A stretch of 64,000 bases of DNA from assembly GCA_050250665.1 (NCBI GenBank), contig JBFWOF010000008.1:62001-126000 (forward strand). Reading direction: 5' to 3'. The notes under the pieces are model-generated. The model saw only the letters and a list, made by a program, of their open reading frames with translations. It did not search any database and had not been told where the DNA came from. Both the position numbers and the translations under genes were made by a program. The stretch comes from JADKFD01 sp050250665. GTDB taxonomy: Bacteria; Pseudomonadota; Gammaproteobacteria; Xanthomonadales; SZUA-5. This document shows, piece after piece, positions 37,758 through 46,625 of this stretch (its first letter is position 1; the number at the start of each line of letters is the position of its first letter).

Positions 37758-39146
37758 CTAGACGGCTCTTCCCCGTGCCCCGTGCCCCGTTTCCCCTGCC
37801 CCGTCCCGCAGCCTGCGCAGACTCGTCAGCAGTCGCCAGTTCAAGAGGATTGCCGCCATGCTCAGGCCGGCGATGAAGCCGATCCACAGGCCCGGGCCGC
37901 CCCAGCCGACCTTGAAGCCCAGGGTCCAGGCCATGGGGAAGCCCACGCCCCAGTATGCGATGGCGGTGATGATCATCGGGAACTGGGTGTCCTTGAGCCC
38001 GCGCAGGGCACCGGCGGCGACCACCTGGATGCCGTCGGAGAGCTGGAAGATCGCCGCCAGGAACATCAGTTGTACCGCCAGCGGCACCAGGGCTTCGGCA
38101 CCCGGCGCGTATAGGCGGGTGATCGGGGCCGCCAGCCAAAGCATGACGGCGGCCGATAGCAGCTGTGTGCCCAGCGCCAGCGTCAGGCCGGCAAGGGCGG
38201 CGCGGCGGACGTCGCCGATCTGCTCGGCGCCGCGGGCATGTCCCACCCGCACCGTGACCGCCTGCGCCAGGCCCAGCGGCAGCATGAAAGCGACCGAGGC
38301 CACGTTGATGGCGATCTGGTGCGCCGCCGCCCAGTCACCGCCGATACGCCCCATCAACAGCGCCACGACGATGAACAGACCGCCCTCCATCTGCCAGGCG
38401 AAGGCCATCGGCATTCCCAGCGCCAGCAGGGCCCTGATCGGATCGCGTCGGGGTCGATCGAGCTTGAGGATCGGGCCGAAGCGCAGAAACCATGAGGCAC
38501 GGCTCAGATACCAGGCCAGCCCTATCGCCTCCAGCCACAGGGTGATGGCCGTGGCCAGACCCAGACCAAAAGTGCCCAGTGCCGGAATCGGCCCGGCACC
38601 GAAGGCCAGCAGGATCGCCAGCGGCACCAGTAACACCAGGCCGGCCAAAGCGGCCACCATGCCCGGCTTGGTTCGACCCAGACCCTCGGCGTAGCCACGC
38701 AGCAGGTAAAAGGCCGCCAGCGCCGGCCCGCCGAAACCCACGCCGCGCAGGAAATCGGCAGCGTAGGGATACAGCGCCGGATCTACACCGACGAGCCGCA
38801 GCGCGCCGCTGCCGAAGAAACAGATCAGCATCACGACCAGCCCCAGGGCCAGGGCCAGCCACCAGGCCTGACGCGCCTGGGCGGCGATCTCATCGAAACG
38901 TCGTGCGCCAAACAGCTGGGCAACGATGGGCGTGATCGCAGCCAGAATGCCGATGGTCAGCAACAGCGCGACCGTATAAACGGCACCGCCCACGGCCACA
39001 CCGCCGAGCGCGGCCGAGCTGATGCGGCCGGCGACGATGCTGTCGGCCACGGTCATGCCCATCGCCGAGACCTGCCCGACGATCAGAGGCGCTGCCAGTC
39101 GCGCGGTCTCCAGCAAATGGCTTCGGTAGGGGGCGGGTGTGTCCAA
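37758..39146 (-). CDS. MATE family efflux transporter
   Basis: About 462 residues from a TTG at 39146 (another TTG at 39170 is possible; no ATG is suitable). Twelve helices with internal MATE repeats: LAAPLIVGQVSAMGMTVADS, AITPIVAQLFGARRFDEI, RALLALGMPMAFAWQMEGG and HQIAINVASVAFMLPLGLAQ. It would export cationic drugs or metabolites with Na+ or H+. The last ~15 residues (GAGETGHGARGRAV) are encoded by a CCCCGTG/CCCCTG tract, so a G-rich repeat has extended the C-terminus. The open frame upstream of the start is antisense to the divergent epimerase gene and was rejected. Confidence 0.9.
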   Translation of the reverse strand: MDTPAPYRSHLLETARLAAPLIVGQVSAMGMTVADSIVAGRISSAALGGVAVGGAVYTVALLLTIGILAAITPIVAQLFGARRFDEIAAQARQAWWLALALGLVVMLICFFGSGALRLVGVDPALYPYAADFLRGVGFGGPALAAFYLLRGYAEGLGRTKPGMVAALAGLVLLVPLAILLAFGAGPIPALGTFGLGLATAITLWLEAIGLAWYLSRASWFLRFGPILKLDRPRRDPIRALLALGMPMAFAWQMEGGLFIVVALLMGRIGGDWAAAHQIAINVASVAFMLPLGLAQAVTVRVGHARGAEQIGDVRRAALAGLTLALGTQLLSAAVMLWLAAPITRLYAPGAEALVPLAVQLMFLAAIFQLSDGIQVVAAGALRGLKDTQFPMIITAIAYWGVGFPMAWTLGFKVGWGGPGLWIGFIAGLSMAAILLNWRLLTSLRRLRDGAGETGHGARGRAV

Positions 39147-39221
39147 GCGATGCGCTGTGTTTGATTTCAAGGCCGCGTATCTTAGGGCTCTTGCGAGGAC
39201 TTGCGGCTCCAGGGAGTAGAC

Positions 39222-40208
39222 ATGCCGACAGCACTGGTGACCGGCGCCACCGGATTTCTGGGAGGACACATCGTCCGGCTGCTGCTGGAGAATGATTACG
39301 AGGTACGCGCCCTGTATCGCTCGGAAGCCACCATCGCAGCGATCGCGGAGCTGCCGATCGAGTTCATACAAGGTGATGTCAGCGATCGGGCCTCGCTGGA
39401 AAGGGCCATGCACGACGCACCCGATCTGGTGTTCCATGTGGCCGCCAGCACGGCCATGTGGAAACCCAGGTCCGCCCAGCAGACCCTGATCAATGTCGAG
39501 GGCACGCGCAACGTGGTCCAGGCCGCGCTGCGGGCCAAGGTTGGCCGGTTGGTCCACACCTCCAGCGTCGCTGTCTATGGCCTGACCGACGACGTCATCA
39601 ACGAAAGTTCGCCGCATCTGGGACGCGATTCCTGGATCAACTATGCCCGCAGCAAGGCCTTGGGCGAGGACGCGGTTCAGGCCGGCATCCGTTCCGGACT
39701 GGATGCGGTGATCTGCAACCCCACGCATATCTTCGGCCCGGGTGACACCCAGAACTGGGCGCGACTGATCATGCTGGTCGATCAGCAGAAGCTGCCCGGT
39801 GTGCCGCCGGGATCGGGCTCCTTCATCGATGTACGCGAGGCGGCGCAGGCTCATCTGGCCGCCGCAGAACGTGGTGCCAAGGGCGGAAGCTATCTGTTGG
39901 GCGGCGAGGAATGCAGTTTTCTCGATCTGGTCCAGCGCATCGGGCGACTGCTGGGCAAACCCGCGCCGAGCAAGGCTGTCCCGGCCTTTGCGATGCGCAC
40001 GCTCGCCCAGATCCAGGATCACTGGAGCCGCTTCAGCGGCAAGGAGCCCAAGCTGACCCCGGAATCAGTGGCCTTTGTCTGCCAGCGGATGCGCTGCGAC
40101 ATCAGCAAGGCCAGGCGCGAGCTCGATCTCAAGGTCACGCCACTGGACCATCTGCTGGCCGACACCATCGCCTGGCTGCGCCAGAACCGTTTGATCCAAC
40201 GCCCATGA
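39222..40208 (+). CDS. NAD-dependent epimerase/dehydratase (extended SDR)
   Basis: 328 residues from the ATG at 39222, with AGGGAG 6 bases upstream. The Rossmann motif ALVTGATGFLGGHIVRLLL and catalytic YxxxK in NYARSKALGEDA (with Ser in TSSVAVYG) identify an extended SDR. Family members similar in pattern include dihydroflavonol-4-reductase-like and sterol/NAD(P)-dependent dehydrogenases (HIFGPGDTQNWARLI, GGSYLLGGEECSFLDLV). The substrate is unknown. Its stop overlaps the start of the DUF3667 gene (ATGA), so they form an operon. Divergent from the MATE gene with a ~75-bp shared promoter region. Confidence 0.9.
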   Translation: MPTALVTGATGFLGGHIVRLLLENDYEVRALYRSEATIAAIAELPIEFIQGDVSDRASLERAMHDAPDLVFHVAASTAMWKPRSAQQTLINVEGTRNVVQAALRAKVGRLVHTSSVAVYGLTDDVINESSPHLGRDSWINYARSKALGEDAVQAGIRSGLDAVICNPTHIFGPGDTQNWARLIMLVDQQKLPGVPPGSGSFIDVREAAQAHLAAAERGAKGGSYLLGGEECSFLDLVQRIGRLLGKPAPSKAVPAFAMRTLAQIQDHWSRFSGKEPKLTPESVAFVCQRMRCDISKARRELDLKVTPLDHLLADTIAWLRQNRLIQRP

Positions 40209-41419
40209 AGCAGACTCCGCCGGTAGCCGAAGTCGCGCTGGCCACGGCCGGGACCGATACACCGGCGCGGCCGCTGAGTCGTGCGCAACGCAAGGCCATC
40301 GCCTGGCAGGGCAAGTCCTGCGAGAACTGCGACATTCCCCTGCAGGGACCGTTCTGCCACCGTTGCGGGCAGCCCGAACGCACACCGATCCGCGATCTGC
40401 TGGCGCTCTCCAACGACGCCCTGGATTACCTGTTCGATGTCGACTCGCGGGTCTGGCGCACGCTGCTCAGCCTGTTCTTCGCCCCCGGTCGGCTGACCGA
40501 GGCCTATCTGGCCGGCAAGCGCATGAGCTTCATCCGGCCGATGCGCATCTACCTGGTCATGAGTGCGCTGCTGTTTGTCGTGGTCAACTGGACCAGCGAC
40601 CTCAACATGCGGGTCACCGGGGACGGCGATGTGCAGATCAATGGCTCGGCGGAAGATGTGGTCCTGCCGCAGCTGCCGGCGCCTCCGAAGCCGCCGGATG
40701 CCGGTACCGGGGCGATGGATCCAGACGCCGCAAGACGGGCCGAGGAAGTGGCGGCGGCACAAGCTGAAGCTGCCCAGGCACTGGCCCAGGCGTCCGAACA
40801 GATCAAGGCCAAAGCGGCTGCAGAGGAGAATTCGGGGGCGACGGTCAAGGAGAAAAAGCCAATCAATCTGACCTTCGCCGGCGATCGGCCCTGGCATCGC
40901 CAGGACAATCCGCTGCTGCTGGACTGGCTGCCACCCGCAGCAAACGAATGGATGAATGACTACATCGCCGTCATCAAGGCCAATCTGGAACTGGTGCGGG
41001 ACGATCCACGCCGGCTTGGACATTCCTTCCTGCAGGTGCTGCCGCAGAGCCTGTTCGTGCTTTTGCCGATCTTTGCACTGCTGCTCAAGCTGGTGTTGAT
41101 CACCAAGCGCCGGCTGTACATGGAACACCTGATGGTGGCCGTACACAGCCACACCTTCATCTACATGGGGATACTGGTCGCCATCGGGCTGTCCAAACTG
41201 GCCGAACGGTGGCCTGCGGGCTGGTTCAATCCGTGGTGGTTCCTGATGGGAGTTTCGATTGCCTGGATACCGCTCAATCTGTTCCTGACCCAGAAACGAG
41301 TGTACCGGCAGCGCTGGTGGGGGGCGCCCTTCGCTTTTTTTGTGGTCGGCACCCTGTATCTTATCCTGGTCTCATTCACGGTCGTCGCCGCCCTGGTGAT
41401 GAGCCTCGTGAACCTATGA
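40205..41419 (+). CDS. DUF3667 membrane protein with zinc ribbon
   Basis: 404 residues. An N-terminal zinc ribbon (CENCDIPLQGPFCHRCGQ, residues ~39-56) and the following LLALSNDALDYLFDVDSRVWRTL match DUF3667. A first helix at ~112-130 (IYLVMSALLFVVVNW) is followed by a long soluble loop with an Ala/Glu/Gln coiled coil (~175-225). Four or so C-terminal helices follow (SLFVLLPIFALLLKLVLI, HSHTFIYMGILVAIGLSKLA, WFLMGVSIAWIPLNLFL, FAFFVVGTLYLILVSFTVV). The function of the family is unknown. It is coupled to the SDR gene and followed by DUF4286 and priA genes on the same strand. Confidence 0.9.
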   Translation: MKQTPPVAEVALATAGTDTPARPLSRAQRKAIAWQGKSCENCDIPLQGPFCHRCGQPERTPIRDLLALSNDALDYLFDVDSRVWRTLLSLFFAPGRLTEAYLAGKRMSFIRPMRIYLVMSALLFVVVNWTSDLNMRVTGDGDVQINGSAEDVVLPQLPAPPKPPDAGTGAMDPDAARRAEEVAAAQAEAAQALAQASEQIKAKAAAEENSGATVKEKKPINLTFAGDRPWHRQDNPLLLDWLPPAANEWMNDYIAVIKANLELVRDDPRRLGHSFLQVLPQSLFVLLPIFALLLKLVLITKRRLYMEHLMVAVHSHTFIYMGILVAIGLSKLAERWPAGWFNPWWFLMGVSIAWIPLNLFLTQKRVYRQRWWGAPFAFFVVGTLYLILVSFTVVAALVMSLVNL

Positions 41420-41441
41420 ATCTGGAGCTGGTGGAGCAGGC

Positions 41442-41765
41442 ATGATCGTCTATGAAGTCAATATCAAGGTCCGCGAAGCAGTCGCCGACGACTACCGCGC
41501 GTGGCTGGGCGATCATGTGCGTGAACTGCTGACCCTGCCGGGGTTCCTCAGCGCCGAAGTGATGGTGCTGGAGCCCGAACAGCCGACGCCGGAGCAGCAG
41601 GAACTGGTGGTGGCCTACCGGCTGGAAAGCCACCACTCGCTGGCCTGCTATCTGGCCGAGCATGCGCCACGCATGCGCGCCAAAGCCGCGGAACGCTTCG
41701 AGGGCCAGTTCGAAATCTCGCGCCGGGTGCTGGCGCCGCTGGTCGAGATGCTGCGCGTCGACTAG
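41442..41765 (+). CDS. DUF4286 family protein
   Basis: 107 residues. The start MIVYEVNIKVREAVADDYRAW and later LTLPGFLSAEVMVLEPE are characteristic of this small ferredoxin-like (antibiotic-monooxygenase-like dimeric) family. No function is known. ATG at 41442 has GGAG 8 bases upstream. It lies 23 bp after the DUF3667 gene and 8 bp before priA, so the four genes from the epimerase to priA are probably one transcript. Confidence 0.9.
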   Translation: MIVYEVNIKVREAVADDYRAWLGDHVRELLTLPGFLSAEVMVLEPEQPTPEQQELVVAYRLESHHSLACYLAEHAPRMRAKAAERFEGQFEISRRVLAPLVEMLRVD

Positions 41766-41773
41766 TCGGCGAC

Positions 41774-43972
41774 ATGTCCCAGACCCAGGACTTGAAACCG
41801 CTGCGCGTACGCGTGGCGGTGCCAGTGCCCTTGCCGCGGCTGTTCGACTACTGCCACGACGATCCCGGGATCGGCCCGACGCTGCAGCCTGGACTGCGGG
41901 TACTGGTGGAATTCGGGCGCCGCAAGCTGATCGGCCTGATCCTCGAGGTGACGACGGGATCGGTCGAGGGCCTGAAGCCGCTGCTGTCGGTGCTGGACAC
42001 CGAGCCCCTGGCAGACCCGGCGCTGTGGGCGGTGTTTCCACGGGTGGCCCGTTACTACCTGGCGCCGCTCGGAGAAACGCTGGCAACGGCGCTACCAGTG
42101 GGACTTCGCCGCGACACGCCGATGTCGCAACCGGAGCGTCTGCTGTATGTGCTGAGCGCCGAAGGCCAAGCCATGACCGCCCCGCTGCGTGGGGTTGCCA
42201 GACAGCGCTTGTGGCAACGCCTGCAGCAATCGCCCGCCAGCCAGACCGATCTGGCGCAGGCGCACGCGCGCTGGCGCCCGCTGGTCGAGACCTGGATCGA
42301 GGCCGGCTGGGTCGAAGCGCTGCCGCTGTCGCCGTATGCGCCGCCACCGATACTGGCCCCGTCTCCGGCATTGTCCGTCGAACAGGAGGTGGTGTTGGGC
42401 GAAATCCGCGCCGGTGCTGGCCGGTTTGGCGTCTACCTGCTCGACGGGGTTACCGGGAGCGGCAAGACTGAGGTTTACCTGCGGCTGATCGCCGATACCC
42501 TCGCCCGCGGTCAGCAAGCTCTGCTGTTGGTGCCGGAGATCGGGCTTACGCCGCAACTAGTTGCACGCGTGCGTGAGCGCTTGCCGGGGCGGGTGGCGGC
42601 GCTGCATTCGGAGCTGTCCGAGGGCGAGCGGGTGGAGGCCTTTCTGGCGGCTGCCAAGGGCGAGATCGATGTGCTCATCGGCACCCGCTCGGCGGTCTGG
42701 ACACCCTTGCCGCGACTGGCACTGGTCGTCGTCGACGAGGAGCATGACGCCTCCTACAAGCAACAGGATGGTATCCGCTATCACGCCCGCGATGTCGCCC
42801 TGCTGCGAGCTCAGGGAATGGCCGCAACCGTCGTGCTGGGCAGCGCGACCCCCAGCCTGGAGAGCCTGCGCAATGCGGAACTGGGCCGCTACCGGCGGCT
42901 GTTGATGCGCAGCCGCATCGGCGCTGCCCGGCAGCCGCGCTGGCGGGTGGTCGATCTGCGCGGGGAGCGGCTCAAGGACGGCCTGGCGCCGGCGACTTTG
43001 GGCGTCATCGGCGAGCATCTGCGTGCCGGCGGCCAGGTCCTGGTGTTCAAGAACCGCCGTGGATTCGCTCCGGCATTGCTGTGCCACGACTGCGGCTGGC
43101 ACGCCGAATGTCCCGACTGCGATATCGCCCTGACGTTTCACCGCGGCGTGGCCTGGCTGCGCTGCCACCAATGCGGTCACCAACAGCGGCCGCCGGACTC
43201 CTGTCCGAACTGCCAGAGCCTGGCGCTGGTGCCCCAGGGCGCCGGCACCGAACGCCTGGAAGCCGCGCTCGCACTAGCCTTTCCGGGCGTCCCGCTGGTG
43301 CGCCTGGATCGCGATACCACCAGCCGCAAATCCAGTTTTGCCGCGGCCATCGACGAGCTGTTGCGCGGCACCTCGACGTTGATCGTCGGTACCCAGATGC
43401 TGGCCAAGGGCCACCATCTGCCGGCGGTCACGCTGGCGGTCATTGTCGGCGTGGACGAGGGCCTGATGAGCGCCGATTTTCGCGCCAGCGAACGCCTGGC
43501 CCAGTTGATCGTGCAGGTGGCCGGTCGCGCCGGCCGCGCCGAGCGCGCCGGCGAGGTCTTGCTGCAGACCCATCTGCCCGAGCATCCGCTGCTGCAGACC
43601 CTGCTGCGTCAGGGTTATCCCGAGTACGCGCGGCTGGCACTGCAGGAACGGCAGGAGACCGAATTGCCCCCGGTCGGCTTTGCCGCGCTGATACGGGCCG
43701 AGCATGTCGAGGGCGGCAAAGCCGACCGATTCCTGGCCGAGCTGCTGGCCGGGTGTCCGCCGGAAAGCCGCGCGGGGGTCGAGATTTCCGGCCCCTTGCC
43801 GGCACCGCAACCGCGCCGGCAAGGACGCTGGCGCTTTCAGCTGGTCGCGATGGCCGCGGAGCGCGGGCCCTTGCATGCCTTCCTGGGCGTGGCGGTGGAA
43901 CAGGCCTACGCTCAGGCCCGCGACCACAAGCTGCGCTGGAGCGTGGATGTGGACCCGCTCGATTTCGGCTGA
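41774..43972 (+). CDS. priA: Primosomal replication helicase PriA
   Basis: 732 residues. An N-terminal 3' DNA-binding domain (VRVAVPVPLPRLFDYCHDDP) and the winged-helix region lead to the helicase: Walker A LLDGVTGSGKTEVYLRLIAD and the DEEH box LALVVVDEEHDASYKQQDG. The zinc sites CHDCGWHAECPDCD and CHQCGHQQRPPDSCPNCQS follow, and the C-terminal RecA lobe has GTQMLAKGHHLPAVTLAVIV. Motif VI is QVAGRAGRAERAGEVLLQTH. PriA restarts stalled replication forks. All key motifs are intact. Confidence 0.98.
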   Translation: MSQTQDLKPLRVRVAVPVPLPRLFDYCHDDPGIGPTLQPGLRVLVEFGRRKLIGLILEVTTGSVEGLKPLLSVLDTEPLADPALWAVFPRVARYYLAPLGETLATALPVGLRRDTPMSQPERLLYVLSAEGQAMTAPLRGVARQRLWQRLQQSPASQTDLAQAHARWRPLVETWIEAGWVEALPLSPYAPPPILAPSPALSVEQEVVLGEIRAGAGRFGVYLLDGVTGSGKTEVYLRLIADTLARGQQALLLVPEIGLTPQLVARVRERLPGRVAALHSELSEGERVEAFLAAAKGEIDVLIGTRSAVWTPLPRLALVVVDEEHDASYKQQDGIRYHARDVALLRAQGMAATVVLGSATPSLESLRNAELGRYRRLLMRSRIGAARQPRWRVVDLRGERLKDGLAPATLGVIGEHLRAGGQVLVFKNRRGFAPALLCHDCGWHAECPDCDIALTFHRGVAWLRCHQCGHQQRPPDSCPNCQSLALVPQGAGTERLEAALALAFPGVPLVRLDRDTTSRKSSFAAAIDELLRGTSTLIVGTQMLAKGHHLPAVTLAVIVGVDEGLMSADFRASERLAQLIVQVAGRAGRAERAGEVLLQTHLPEHPLLQTLLRQGYPEYARLALQERQETELPPVGFAALIRAEHVEGGKADRFLAELLAGCPPESRAGVEISGPLPAPQPRRQGRWRFQLVAMAAERGPLHAFLGVAVEQAYAQARDHKLRWSVDVDPLDFG

Positions 43973-44081
43973 GGCACAGTCCGCAATCTCTGCAACAAAG
44001 TATTTCGTTACGCTGTGTCACATGGGTATGCTGGCGCCGTCGTCCCGTGCTCTCGGGATCTTTCCCAAAGGAGAATTGACC

Positions 44082-44723
44082 ATGCGCCTGCCCCCGCTGT
44101 TTTTGATGTCCGCCCTGGCGCTTGCCGCGCCACTATCGGCACAGATGAGCTTCCAGCAATCCGCTGACCAGACTATCGTCATGAATGCCGACAAGTCCGG
44201 ACTGGTCGAGATGCTCTCGGCCAATGCCGTCACCTCCGCTGAATGGCCCTGGCAGATCGGCGGCAACCAGAGTGGCGAGTTCCCCTGGCAGATCAATCTG
44301 GGCAGCGACAAGGACTGGCCCTGGCAGACGCCGACCACGCAGCGCGTCGAGATCTCCGCTGCCGAGCTCTATTGGCTGTCGCCTTCGAGCACGGATCGCT
44401 CGGTTCGCGGCGGCGTTTATGCCGAACTGCGCGGCCAGGCCAGCGTGACCAACGCGCGCATTCGTCTGAATGGCGACTTTGCCAGCATGTATCCCGCCTT
44501 GGGCGACTTCATCTGGCAAGGACGGGTATCGGTAACGCCTCTGGCAGGCCAGGGCTACAGCAAGCAGCTCTTCGATATCAGCTGCGCCGGCGGCTTCCTG
44601 ATCGTCAACCGCATCAACGTCGGTCGGCGCACGCGCTACAGCCCCTATGTCTTCGAGAACATGATGTTCTGGTGCGAGGCCGGCGATCGCCTGGGCTCTT
44701 CGGTGATGTTCCAGGAGCCCTGA
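44082..44723 (+). CDS. Secreted protein with three WPWQ-type repeats, unknown function
   Basis: 213 residues from the ATG at 44082, with AAGGAG 8 bases upstream. A signal peptide (MRLPPLFLMSALALAAPLSA) is followed by a helix-poor region with three near-tandem motifs, EWPWQIGG, EFPWQINLG and DWPWQTPTT (residues ~48-85). A ~110-residue beta-rich domain (AELYWLSPSSTDRSVRGGVY, ASMYPALGDFIWQG) contains two Cys (FDISCAGGF, MFWCEAGDR) that may form a disulfide. I do not recognise the family. It has its own short promoter region after priA. The aromatic Pro-Trp repeats suggest binding to a surface or polymer, which is inference. Confidence 0.75.
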   Translation: MRLPPLFLMSALALAAPLSAQMSFQQSADQTIVMNADKSGLVEMLSANAVTSAEWPWQIGGNQSGEFPWQINLGSDKDWPWQTPTTQRVEISAAELYWLSPSSTDRSVRGGVYAELRGQASVTNARIRLNGDFASMYPALGDFIWQGRVSVTPLAGQGYSKQLFDISCAGGFLIVNRINVGRRTRYSPYVFENMMFWCEAGDRLGSSVMFQEP

Positions 44724-44785
44724 GACTCTGCGTGAACCCATATCGCAAATTGTTGAATTTCCGACATTTCGACAAGAGTCGACTG

Positions 44786-44873
44786 GCGTAGCCCGGAAGT
44801 GCGCGCAGCGCTCTCCGGGCGGTGATGCGAAAAGCGCCGGGGAGCCGCTGCGCGGCAGCCCCGGCCTACGTCC
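44786..44873. repeat. GTAGCCCGG...GGCCTAC mosaic repeat
   Basis: GTAGCCCGGAAGTGCGCGCAGCGCTC begins the element (44789-44814; first half GTAGCCCGGAAGTGCGCGCA) and GGGGAGCCGCTGCGCGGCAG...CCGGCCTAC ends it (44839-44870). Versions recur at 34850-34931 and, with a different middle, at 23114-23202. It lies between the WPWQ protein gene and the DUF6916-like gene; the rest of this 292-bp gap shows no gene. Confidence 0.75.
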
Positions 44874-45015
44874 GTTTCGATGGTTCATGGTCCGGCGGCA
44901 TCGTCGGGTGCGCCGGCGGCACAACGCCGTCCGGGCCACAGGAGCACCCAGCGGACTCCGTCTGATATCGTCGACACCGAACACCGGCGACCGGCCCAGG
45001 AGAACCATTCCGACG

Positions 45016-45318
45016 ATGAGCGTAGACCCATTGCTGAACCTGCGTATCAAGGACTTCGCCGACTTGAAGGATGCGCTTGCGCCTGTCGATTTCGGATCCG
45101 GTGCAGTGCCCGCGCGAATCATTGAAACCCGTGCACTTGACGGCTACAGCGCCCGTCCACAGGGCGGTTTTTCGGTAAGCCTGCAGGCCGATGCCGGCCC
45201 TCGGCCGAATCAAGGCATCTATGCGCTGGATCATCCCCAACTGGGACGGCTGGAACTGTTCATGGTGCCGCGGCGGATGCATGGTGCGCTGACTGAATTC
45301 GAGATCATTCTCAACTGA
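45016..45318 (+). CDS. DUF6916-like small protein
   Basis: 100 residues from the ATG at 45016; AGGAGA lies 13 bases upstream, a little far. The pattern (DFADLKDALAPVDFGSG near the start, QGGFSVSLQADAGPRPNQG in the middle, then IYALDHPQLGRLELFMVPRR ending EFEIILN) resembles the ~100-residue DUF6916 proteins that I recall occurring beside tail-collar genes. It has no signal peptide and its function is unknown. It is convergent with the minus-strand tail-collar array, the last small ORF of which ends 15 bp away. Confidence 0.7.
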   Translation: MSVDPLLNLRIKDFADLKDALAPVDFGSGAVPARIIETRALDGYSARPQGGFSVSLQADAGPRPNQGIYALDHPQLGRLELFMVPRRMHGALTEFEIILN

Positions 45319-45333
45319 TCCGATACAGCGAAA

Positions 45334-45423
45334 TCATGCGCTGCTGGCCTGCTCCATCGGAATGCGCGCATGGACCTGATCGTAGATGGCCGCGTTGGCC
45401 TCGCCGTAGTCGAATCCCGACAT
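45334..45423 (-). CDS. Candidate 29-residue small protein
   Basis: The ORF runs from ATG at 45423 to TGA and encodes MSGFDYGEANAAIYDQVHAR plus nine residues ending EQASSA. Its codons end overwhelmingly in G or C, as in real genes here. The ATG sits one base after the GNAT stop (TGACATG), which would allow translational coupling, but there is no clear ribosome site of its own. It could be a functional mini-protein or a fragment of a larger lost gene. Confidence 0.4.
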   Translation of the reverse strand: MSGFDYGEANAAIYDQVHARIPMEQASSA

Positions 45424-45424
45424 G

Positions 45425-45946
45425 TCAGGACAAGGCGGGCGCCCGCGGCTTTCGACCCAGGAACTGATAGACACCCCGGTCCTCGATATGCTCGAAGCCA
45501 AGCCGCCGGTAGAGTCGGTTCGCTGGATTATCGGCCTCTACATGCAGCGTGATCGTGCTGCCGGCCAGATCAGCCTCCTCGATCAGTTCGGCCAGCAATG
45601 CCGAGCCCAGACCTTGTTGCTGGCGTTCGCTCACCAGAGCAATGTCCATCAGGCGTATCTCGCCCGGCGAGCGATACACGTAGATGCGCCCAATCGCTTG
45701 TCCCGCCAACTCGATCAGCAGCCGATCCGCCCCTGGATAGTTCTTTTCATAGTGCGCGTGCTGGAGTTCGAACTGATCGCGCAGGAAATGGCGCTTCTGT
45801 TCGTCGCTCCAAGGCACGGGAACAAGCTCCAGCGCCCGCCCGGCGGCGTACAGTTCGGCCAGGAATTCATGGTCGGAGGGAACAATATCGCGCAGCGTCA
45901 GTTCCGCAGGTCGCCTTTCATGGGAACGGGTTCGGAATGCCCTCAA
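45425..45946 (-). CDS. GNAT N-acetyltransferase
   Basis: 173 residues from a TTG at 45946 with GAGG 8 bases upstream; no ATG is better placed. The acetyl-CoA loop VSERQQQGLGSALLAELIEE and the C-terminal VEADNPANRLYRRLGFEHIE are canonical GNAT. The gene starts 10 bp after the secreted-protein gene and is downstream of the three tail-collar genes, so it is likely part of that transcript. The target is unknown; acetylation of a collar-system component is only a guess. Confidence 0.88.
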   Translation of the reverse strand: MRAFRTRSHERRPAELTLRDIVPSDHEFLAELYAAGRALELVPVPWSDEQKRHFLRDQFELQHAHYEKNYPGADRLLIELAGQAIGRIYVYRSPGEIRLMDIALVSERQQQGLGSALLAELIEEADLAGSTITLHVEADNPANRLYRRLGFEHIEDRGVYQFLGRKPRAPALS

Positions 45947-45956
45947 GATCCAGTCC

Positions 45957-46547
45957 TCAGCTGGTGCGGATCAGCACCGTCTCGAAATCGCGCCGCTCCC
46001 CGCTGGCCAGACTCAATTCCCTCTTGATCGGGTCGTAGCGCAGTTCCTCGATCGCTGGCGGTGCCGCCGTCGATCGCCGGGACGTCACCAGAGCCAGCAA
46101 GCCATTGCCCGGCAGCGCAGCGCTCAGCATGCGCACCATGCCGCTTTCATCAAGCACCGTGACCACCGCATTTTTCCCGAGAGAAGGGTCAAATTCCATG
46201 CGCAGATTGCCGGCAGCGGATAGCAGCCCCGGACCCAGTCGCCTTGCCTGCCAGGCGTAGATCGTGCGCAGACCGGCCAGGGGATCGACCAGTTGGATGT
46301 CAAGATCCAGGCGTTTGATGCCGGAGGAGACTTCACTGGGCAGGAATCCAATGACTTCAACGCGATTGGCCAGACGCGTGCCTGGATAGGGGTTGAGTTC
46401 GACTGGCAACAGTGCGGCCGCCCCCCGACCATCGCCCTGCGGGGTAGTCCGCATGCCCTGCGTGAGGATGGTCACTGGGTCTTTCGCCCATGCGACTGTA
46501 CCGGCCACGGCCAAACTGCCCGCCACCAGGATTTTCCTGCGTTTCAT
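45957..46547 (-). CDS. Secreted protein of unknown function (tail-collar cluster)
   Basis: 196 residues from the ATG at 46547, with GGGGGAAG just upstream. The start has a short basic n-region and hydrophobic stretch (MKRRKILVAGSLAVAGTVAW, then AKD), a good Sec signal with cleavage after AWA. The mature part is beta-rich (RVEVIGFLPSEVSSGIKRLD, AVVTVLDESGMVRMLSAALP) without Cys. I recognise no family. It lies in the same orientation as, and ~195 bp downstream of, the three collar genes and directly before a GNAT gene. Its exported state fits a surface or extracellular complex with them; this is inference. Confidence 0.75.
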   Translation of the reverse strand: MKRRKILVAGSLAVAGTVAWAKDPVTILTQGMRTTPQGDGRGAAALLPVELNPYPGTRLANRVEVIGFLPSEVSSGIKRLDLDIQLVDPLAGLRTIYAWQARRLGPGLLSAAGNLRMEFDPSLGKNAVVTVLDESGMVRMLSAALPGNGLLALVTSRRSTAAPPAIEELRYDPIKRELSLASGERRDFETVLIRTS

Positions 46548-46625
46548 GATCTTCCCCCGTACACTGCTTGTCTGGCGAGCATAGGCCAGCTGCGAATTTG
46601 CCCGGGAGATTGCGCTCACTGACCT

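Noticed and set aside
39147..40022. N-terminal extension of the MATE open frame to 40022
   Set aside because: The extra ~290 codons are antisense to the epimerase gene, which has a ribosome site, Rossmann motif and catalytic YxxxK. MATE proteins normally start just before LLETARLAAPLI.
45400..45430. A tRNA T-arm-like phrase (TCGAATCCCGAC)
   Set aside because: No cloverleaf can be folded around it, and it lies in the candidate small ORF.
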